Assembly (NCBI RefSeq): GCF_900106975.1
Contig: NZ_FNNU01000001.1
Span: forward strand, 124,001-188,000
DNA: 64,000 bases
Reading direction: 5' to 3'
DNA from: Pseudomonas kuykendallii
GTDB lineage: Bacteria; Pseudomonadota; Gammaproteobacteria; Pseudomonadales; Pseudomonadaceae
Below the pieces are notes generated by a model, which had not been told where the DNA came from, did no database searches, and saw only the letters and a program-made list of their open reading frames with translations. A program made the position numbers and the translations under genes. This document shows, piece by piece, positions 58,792-64,000 of this stretch (position 1 is the first letter of the stretch; each line of letters starts with the position of its first letter).

Positions 58792-60126
58792 TTACGGCAT
58801 GGCGCGCGCCGGGTTCGCGCTACCCGCCGAGGCCTGCTTTTCCTTGCCCTGCTTCTTCGCGTAGCGGCCGATCCACCAGGCCGAGTAGGCACTGATCACA
58901 CCGACGCCAAGCACGTACCAGCAGGTGGTCCAGGGTTGCCCGCCACTGCTGCGCATCAGTGCGGTGGCGATCATCGGGGTCAGGCCGCTGGCGAAGATGC
59001 CGGAGAACTGATAGACGAAGGAGATCCCGGTGTAGCGCACCTTGGCGTCGAACAGTTCGCAGAACATCGCCGCTTCAGGCCCATAGACCGAGGCGTAGAA
59101 GATGCCGAACGGGATAACGATGGCCAGCCAGATGGTGAACATGTCGCCGCCGCTGGTGGTCATCATCCAGAACGCCGGGAAGGCCGAGATGCCGGTGATC
59201 AGCGAGCCCCACAGGTACACCCGGGTTCGTCCGATGCGGTCGGACAGCGCGCCGAACAGCGGGATGGTGAAGCACATCACCACCGCCGCCACCATCACCC
59301 CGATCAGCGCCTGGGCGCGCGGCAGGTTGAGCGTCTGCGTCAGGTAGCTGAGGGAGAACACGCCGAACACGTTGAAGAACACGCCGTCGATGTAGCGCGC
59401 GCCCATGCCGGCCAGCACGTTCTTCGGATAGCGCTTGATCATGTCGATGAAGGGAATGCTGGCCTCGGCGTTCTCCTGCTTGACCTTGGCGAACTCCGGC
59501 GTCTCCATCACGTTCAGGCGAATCCAGGTGCCGAGGAACACCAGCACCGCGCTGAGCAGGAAGGCCGCACGCCAGCCCCAGTCGAGGAACTGCTGGTCGC
59601 TCAGGGCGTAGGAAAGGATGCCGACCACCCCCGAAGCCAGGCACAGCCCGATGGCCAGGCCGACCTGCGGCAGGCTGGCGTAGAAGCCGCGCTTCTTCTC
59701 CGGCGCGTACTCGAACGCCATCAGCACCGCGCCGCCCCACTCGCCGCCCAGGCCGATGCCCTGGAACACGCGCAGCAACAGCAGCAGGATCGGCGCCCAG
59801 ACGCCAATGGTGTCGTAGGTCGGCACCAGGCCGATGAGGAAGGTGGCGATGCCCATGATCATCATGGTCATCACCAGCATGCTCTTGCGCCCGATCTTGT
59901 CGCCGAAGTGGCCGAAGATCACCCCGCCCAGCGGCCGGGTGACGAAGCCGACGGCGAAGGTGCCGTAGGCGAGCATGGTCGAGACCAGCGGATCGTCCGA
60001 GGGGAAATACAGCTTGTTGAAGACGATGCCGGCGACCACGCCGTAGAGGAAAAAGTCGTACCACTCGATGGTGGCGCCGATGACGCTGGCGGTTACGACC
60101 TTGCGTAACGAGTTTTGCGATGACAT
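58792..60126 (-). CDS. MHS family MFS transporter, candidate isethionate/sulfonate porter
   Basis: 444 aa, about 12 helices, metabolite:H+ symporter family (ShiA/ProP-like). Start VVTASVIGATIEWYDFFLYG, MFS motif A GHFGDKIGRKSMLV, VFQGIGLGGEWGGAVLMAFE. Takes up a small organic acid or zwitterion. Sits next to a choline-dehydrogenase-like gene and close to xsc, so isethionate (IseU-like role) is a reasonable substrate (inference). ATG 60126. Confidence 0.88.
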   Translation of the reverse strand: MSSQNSLRKVVTASVIGATIEWYDFFLYGVVAGIVFNKLYFPSDDPLVSTMLAYGTFAVGFVTRPLGGVIFGHFGDKIGRKSMLVMTMMIMGIATFLIGLVPTYDTIGVWAPILLLLLRVFQGIGLGGEWGGAVLMAFEYAPEKKRGFYASLPQVGLAIGLCLASGVVGILSYALSDQQFLDWGWRAAFLLSAVLVFLGTWIRLNVMETPEFAKVKQENAEASIPFIDMIKRYPKNVLAGMGARYIDGVFFNVFGVFSLSYLTQTLNLPRAQALIGVMVAAVVMCFTIPLFGALSDRIGRTRVYLWGSLITGISAFPAFWMMTTSGGDMFTIWLAIVIPFGIFYASVYGPEAAMFCELFDAKVRYTGISFVYQFSGIFASGLTPMIATALMRSSGGQPWTTCWYVLGVGVISAYSAWWIGRYAKKQGKEKQASAGSANPARAMP

Positions 60127-60215
60127 GGCAGTGCTCCTATTTTTGTTTTGCTAAGCGACAGGCTCCGCTGACGCCCCGCAGGGCGCCGTTGGCAGGTCCG
60201 TCACGTGGAGTTCGG

Positions 60216-61880
60216 TCAGGATGCCTGGGCTTCTAGTTCTGCACGCGTCGAAGTCAATGGGACTCGCTGGCTGAGCGAGGGCTGGTTCGCCTCTTCGAGG
60301 ATCATCTCCGAGGCCTTTTCCGCGATCATGACAACCGGCACGTTGGTGTTGCCGGAAACCAGGGTCGGCATGATCGAACAGTCCACCACCCGCAGCCCCT
60401 GCACACCATGAACACGCAGGCGCTGATCCACCACCGCCAGCGGGTCGTTGCCCATCTTGCAGGTGCCGGACGGATGGAAGATCGAGGCGCCGTATTCACG
60501 GCAGAATTCGAGAATCTCGGCGTCGCTCTCGCACGCCGGACCGGGCCGGTACTCGCGGCGGATCAGGCTCTTCAGCGGCTCGGTTTCGGCCAGCTTGCGG
60601 GTGTAGCGGACGCCGGCGATGGCGGTCTGCCGGTCCAGTTCGGCGGACAGGTAGTTGGGCTGCATGGACGGCGCGTCCATCGGGTCGGCGGACTTGATCC
60701 GCACGTAGCCGCGGCTCTGCGGACGCAACTGGCAGACCGACATGGTGAACCCCGAGAACGGGTGCACGCTGCCTCCGGCGGAGTCCGCGCTGAGTGTGCC
60801 GAAGTGGTACTGGATATCCGGCAACCCGTCGGGCGAATGGACATTGGTGAACAGCCCGCCCTGATTGATGCCGATCGCCAGCGGGCCGGTGCGGGTCAGC
60901 AACCATTGCATGCCCATGCGCATCTTGCGCACGAGCGAGTTGAGGTCATCGTTGGTGGTGATCGGCTGGGTACACTCGTACATCAGGCGGATCTGCAGGT
61001 GATCCTGCAGGTTTTCGCCGACGCCCGGCAGCGCATGCACCAGCGGTATACCGAACTGCTGCAGCAATTCGCGCGGGCCGACGCCCGACAGTTGCAGCAA
61101 CTGCGGCGACTGCAGCGCGCCGGCGCTGAGAATCACCTCGCGGTTGGCGCGCACGCTCAGCGAGCGTCCACCCTGGCGGTACTGCACGCCCACCGCGCGG
61201 GTGCCTTCGAACAGCACCTTCTCGGCGTGCGCGTTGGACTCCACCGTCAGGTTCGGCCGACCCATGGCCGGACGCAAGTAGGCCACCGAGGTGCTGCAAC
61301 GCAGGCCGTTGCGGGTGGTCAGCTGGTAGTAGCCGACGCCCTCCTGGTCGCCACTGTTGAAATCGTCGACTCGTGGCACGCCGAGCCTGTTGGCGGCCCC
61401 GATGAAGGCTTCGGTGAGCGGATGGCGGGCCTTGATGCTGGAGGCCCAGAGCGGGCCCTCGGTGCCACGGGTAGGCCCGGCGCCGAGGTCGTTGTGTTCG
61501 GCGCGGCGGAAGTACGGCAGCACCTGGTCCCAGCTCCAGCCCTCGTTGCCGGCGGCGGCCCAGGCGTCGTAGTCGGCCTTCTGTCCGCGGATGTAGATCA
61601 GCCCGTTGACCGAGCTGCAGCCGCCGAAGCCGCGACCGCGCGGCCAGTAGATCTTGCGGTCGTGCATGCCCGGGTCGGGGTCGGTGTAGAAACCCCAGTT
61701 GTACACGGGGTGGAACATCGTCTTGGCATAACCGATGGGAATGTGGATCCACAGGTAGCGGTCCGGCGGCCCGGCCTCCAGGAGGCAGACGCTGTATCGA
61801 CCGTTCTCGCTCAACCGGTTCGCCAGTACACAACCGGCGGAACCGGCGCCGACAACGACATAGTCGTAGGCGCGTGACAT
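60216..61880 (-). CDS. GMC oxidoreductase, probable isethionate dehydrogenase-like (choline dehydrogenase family)
   Basis: 554 aa flavoprotein. FAD motif VVGAGSAGCVLANRLSE, GMC signature 1 GRGFGGCSSVNGLIYIRG, signature 2 GALQSPQLLQLSGVG, catalytic His in IFHPSGTCKMG and partner Asn in SGNTNVPVVMIAEK. Oxidises an alcohol to an aldehyde at the membrane. Known: isethionate dehydrogenase IseJ belongs to this family and occurs with an MFS porter and an IclR regulator, as here; choline or another alcohol is the alternative. ATG 61880 with AGAGGA. Confidence 0.85.
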   Translation of the reverse strand: MSRAYDYVVVGAGSAGCVLANRLSENGRYSVCLLEAGPPDRYLWIHIPIGYAKTMFHPVYNWGFYTDPDPGMHDRKIYWPRGRGFGGCSSVNGLIYIRGQKADYDAWAAAGNEGWSWDQVLPYFRRAEHNDLGAGPTRGTEGPLWASSIKARHPLTEAFIGAANRLGVPRVDDFNSGDQEGVGYYQLTTRNGLRCSTSVAYLRPAMGRPNLTVESNAHAEKVLFEGTRAVGVQYRQGGRSLSVRANREVILSAGALQSPQLLQLSGVGPRELLQQFGIPLVHALPGVGENLQDHLQIRLMYECTQPITTNDDLNSLVRKMRMGMQWLLTRTGPLAIGINQGGLFTNVHSPDGLPDIQYHFGTLSADSAGGSVHPFSGFTMSVCQLRPQSRGYVRIKSADPMDAPSMQPNYLSAELDRQTAIAGVRYTRKLAETEPLKSLIRREYRPGPACESDAEILEFCREYGASIFHPSGTCKMGNDPLAVVDQRLRVHGVQGLRVVDCSIMPTLVSGNTNVPVVMIAEKASEMILEEANQPSLSQRVPLTSTRAELEAQAS

Positions 61881-62081
61881 TCGGGAATCCTCTTGTTTTT
61901 ATATTTCATAAATCCGAACAACGCTTGAAAATTAAAACATTACGGACCACTTTCATGGAACCAGAAGTCTTTCTCCCATGAGGCCACCGCCGGCAGAATT
62001 TCCAAATACCGCAGAAAGCCTTTATAAATCAGTAATGAAGATAAATAAGACCATTTGCCGGCCGGAACAGGTAACCAGAAA

Positions 62082-62915
62082 ATGGAACGAAAAGATTCAA
62101 AAAAGAATGTAGAGGCGATGGATAGCGAAGCCCTGGGCAACGGTGACCGCAGCCTGCGCGCCCTGCTCGCGCTCGAGGCCGTGGTCTGCGCCAGCGAGCC
62201 GGTGACCCTGGCGCAACTCAGCGACCGCCTGCAGGCGCCCAAGGCGACCCTGCTGCGCATGCTCGCCGCGCTGGAGCGGCACGGTTACCTGATCCGCGAA
62301 CTGGACGAAAAGACCTACCTGCCCGGACCCCACGCCCGGCAGCTGGGCCTGCATGCGCTGCGCAACCAGGCGGTGCTGCAGCGTCACCGGCTGATCCTCG
62401 AGGAACTGGTCGCCGAGCTGGGCGAAACCTGCAACCTGACCGCGCTGGACGGCAACCAGGTGCTCTACATCGACCGCGTGGAAACCCGCGAGCCCCTTCG
62501 CCTGCACGTCGAGCCCGGCACCCACGTGCCGCTGCATTGCACCGCCAGCGGCAAGCTGTACCTGGCGAGCATGAGCGCCAGCCAACGCCAGCGGATGCTC
62601 GCGCACCTGCCGCTGACTCGGCAGACCGACCGCACCCTCACCGACGCGGCCCTTCTGGAGACCGAGCTGGAACGGATCAAGGCGCGCGGCGTGGGCATCG
62701 ACAGCGAGGAGTTCGTCCGCGGCATGGCCGCCGTGGCGGTGCCCATTACCGACGCCGCCGGTCACTGCGTCGCGGCACTGGCCTGCCATGCGCCCACCGC
62801 GCGCAAGAGCCTCAACGACCTGCTCGACTGCGTGCCGCGCCTGCGCGAGGCCGCCGCGCTGCTGGCCGAATCGATGACCGTTCGCGAGGCCAGCCCGGTG
62901 AAGGCCGCCAGTTGA
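62082..62915 (+). CDS. IclR family transcriptional regulator
   Basis: 277 aa. HTH VTLAQLSDRLQAPKATLLRM (about residues 46-65), then IclR effector domain with ALDGNQVLYIDRVETREPLR and VPLHCTASGKLYLA, ending AVPITDAAGHCVAAL. ATG 62082 chosen (alternatives TTG 62055, ATG 62118). Divergent from the GMC dehydrogenase gene; IseR of isethionate clusters is of this family (known), so this is the probable regulator of the 58792-61880 genes. Confidence 0.9.
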   Translation: MERKDSKKNVEAMDSEALGNGDRSLRALLALEAVVCASEPVTLAQLSDRLQAPKATLLRMLAALERHGYLIRELDEKTYLPGPHARQLGLHALRNQAVLQRHRLILEELVAELGETCNLTALDGNQVLYIDRVETREPLRLHVEPGTHVPLHCTASGKLYLASMSASQRQRMLAHLPLTRQTDRTLTDAALLETELERIKARGVGIDSEEFVRGMAAVAVPITDAAGHCVAALACHAPTARKSLNDLLDCVPRLREAAALLAESMTVREASPVKAAS

Positions 62916-63386
62916 TCGCGACAGGCAAACGTGGAAAACCCGCGACAGCACAAAAAACGCACAGTTCCCTGAAAGCCGCGTCCCCAGGCTGGTCGCGGCG
63001 TCCTTCCCCGCCTTATTCACAAGACTATCCACAGCTCCTGGGGACAACTCGCCGACGCCTCACCGAGCGCCAAGGTCTTCAATAACTGACTGTTTTCCCT
63101 TGGAATTCAACCATCCGGTCAAATTCCGATCAAACCTCCGGAAGCCGCGCAGACAGCCGCCCGCAGCGCTCTGCCACCACGTTATTCACAGCTCGCTCCA
63201 CAGTTTCCCTGAACAACTCCGGCGGCGCTTTCGATCGCACGAATACAGCGTAGGGGTACGCATGCACCAACCCTCTCACACTCAAGGGCGCTCTCCGCAC
63301 GCAGTCCGGAAAACCTGCGCCCAATAAAAAGCCCGGGGTGGGTGGCAAGCCAGGCTCGCCACCCACCCCGGGCGCAGAGGTGTCGC
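62916..63386. other. 471-bp intergenic region with diverged repeat and DnaA-box-like 9-mers
   Basis: No gene is evident. TTATTCACA occurs at 63013-63021 and 63182-63190, each followed by N6-TCCACAG (for the first, CTATCCACA at 63025-63033) and ACAACTC further on, so the two segments are diverged copies 169 bp apart. The livF terminator lies at 63331-63373. Confidence 0.6.
63325..63373 (-). terminator. Rho-independent terminator of livF
   Basis: Perfect 16-bp stem (63331-63346 with 63358-63373), 11-nt loop, followed on the minus strand by five T (63326-63330). Directly downstream of the livF stop. Confidence 0.9.
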
Positions 63387-64000
63387 TCAGTGACCGCCGA
63401 GATAGGCTTCGCGCACTTCCGGGTTAGTCAGCAGTTCCTGCCCGGTGCCGGACATGCGGATCTGCCCGGTGACCATCACGTAGGCGCGGTCGGAGAGGCG
63501 CAGCGCGTGGTTGGCGTTCTGCTCCACCAGGAAGATGGTCATGCCGGTTTGCGCCAGTTCGCGCAGGGTCGAGAAGATCTGCTTCACCACGATCGGTGCC
63601 AGACCGAGCGACGGCTCGTCGAGCAGCAGCAACTTGGGTCGGCTCATCAGTGCACGGGCGATGGCGAGCATCTGCTGCTCGCCGCCGGACATGGTCATGG
63701 CGCGCTGGTTGCGGCGCTCCTTGAGGCGCGGAAACAGCTCGAACATGCGCTGCATGTCCTCGTCGGCGAACTTCGCGCCGATGGGGATGGTGCCCATCAG
63801 CAGGTTCTCTTCCACGCTCATGTCGGGGAATACGCGGCGCCCTTCCGGCGACTGCGCGATGCCGTTGGAGGCCACGTAGTGCGCCGACTTCTTGCTGATA
63901 TCGGTGCCCTGATAGAGGATCTGCCCGCTCTTCGCCCGCGGCTGGCCGAAGATCGACATCAGCAGGGTCGACTTGCCGGCGCCGTTGGCGCCGATCAGGC
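63387..64000 (-). CDS. livF: Branched-chain amino acid ABC transporter ATP-binding protein (5' end outside window)
   Basis: LivF-type ATPase; about 204 residues visible, start beyond 64000. Walker A IGANGAGKSTLL near the edge, Q-loop region NGIAQSPEGRRVFPDMSVEE, signature MSGGEQQMLAIARAL, Walker B LLLLDEPSLGLAP, H-switch-equivalent LVEQNANHALRLSDRAYVM, and family end EVREAYLGGH. Energises uptake of branched-chain or related amino acids; its partners should lie to the right of the window. Confidence 0.92.
   Translation of the reverse strand, partial: LIGANGAGKSTLLMSIFGQPRAKSGQILYQGTDISKKSAHYVASNGIAQSPEGRRVFPDMSVEENLLMGTIPIGAKFADEDMQRMFELFPRLKERRNQRAMTMSGGEQQMLAIARALMSRPKLLLLDEPSLGLAPIVVKQIFSTLRELAQTGMTIFLVEQNANHALRLSDRAYVMVTGQIRMSGTGQELLTNPEVREAYLGGH

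Noticed and set aside
63013-63190. Chromosomal or plasmid replication origin
   Set aside because: Only a few DnaA-like 9-mers, no AT-rich unwinding tract, and no dnaA/dnaN or rep gene nearby.

Overview
The window is high-GC bacterial DNA whose gene families, operon layouts, strong GC3 bias and Shine-Dalgarno-preceded starts point to a metabolically versatile Pseudomonas (inference; an aeruginosa/citronellolis-type lineage would fit, but no marker gene here settles the species). It holds about 61 protein-coding genes, two of them cut by the window ends (a hydantoinase at 1 and a livF-type ATPase at 64000). I see no rRNA, tRNA, CRISPR array or transposase gene. Most of the content is accessory catabolism.

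Region 1 (1-10231) is a divergent catabolic locus. Leftward run a ferredoxin-like subunit, an FAD/NAD oxidoreductase with a BFD-type [2Fe-2S] tail, a DadA/HcnC-like FAD oxidase, a DHDPS-family aldolase and a hydantoinase. Rightward run a complete polar amino acid ABC importer and an atypical M20 hydrolase. A GntR/FCD repressor closes the locus, and the same 19-bp operator-like motif lies in the divergent promoter and in front of the repressor gene. The substrate is unknown.

Region 2 (10463-20581) has a diguanylate cyclase and then a complete Nit1C (nitABCDEFGH) cluster: a sigma-54 activator (nitA) divergent from nitB, the nitrilase nitC, a radical SAM protein, a GNAT protein, an AIR-synthase-like protein, a small conserved protein and a flavoprotein. 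Known Nit1C clusters are tied to cyanide assimilation or nitrogen starvation. The nitA-nitB gap contains a near-consensus -24/-12 promoter and three tandem palindromes suited to be NitA sites. A MITE-like inverted repeat sits exactly on the nitH stop codon.

Region 3 (20795-30686) has an unlinked ccoG, a MocR regulator, a LysE exporter with its AraC regulator, and a probable D-phenylglycine catabolic cluster: a D-phenylglycine-type aminotransferase, a YkvI-like transporter and benzoylformate decarboxylase (mdlC), with a divergent LysR gene.

Region 4 (30699-52321) is a mosaic of LysR regulators, SDR and AKR oxidoreductases, a chemoreceptor, a 2-hydroxyacid dehydrogenase, a metallophosphoesterase, DoxX, a pyruvate-oxidase-like ThDP enzyme with two small proteins, a DMT exporter, a Tsx-like outer membrane channel, a CHASE4-PAS-GGDEF-EAL protein, an AraC regulator, the ohr/ohrR peroxide pair and two tandem KGG-repeat stress proteins.

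Region 5 (52460-62915) reads as sulfonate (probably isethionate) degradation: an IclR regulator, a GMC (choline-dehydrogenase-like) dehydrogenase, an MHS transporter, sulfoacetaldehyde acetyltransferase (xsc), phosphate acetyltransferase, a TauR-like MocR regulator and a thiS-thiG pair that may help supply thiamine diphosphate. The window ends with an intergenic stretch carrying a diverged repeat with DnaA-box-like 9-mers, then the livF gene with its terminator.
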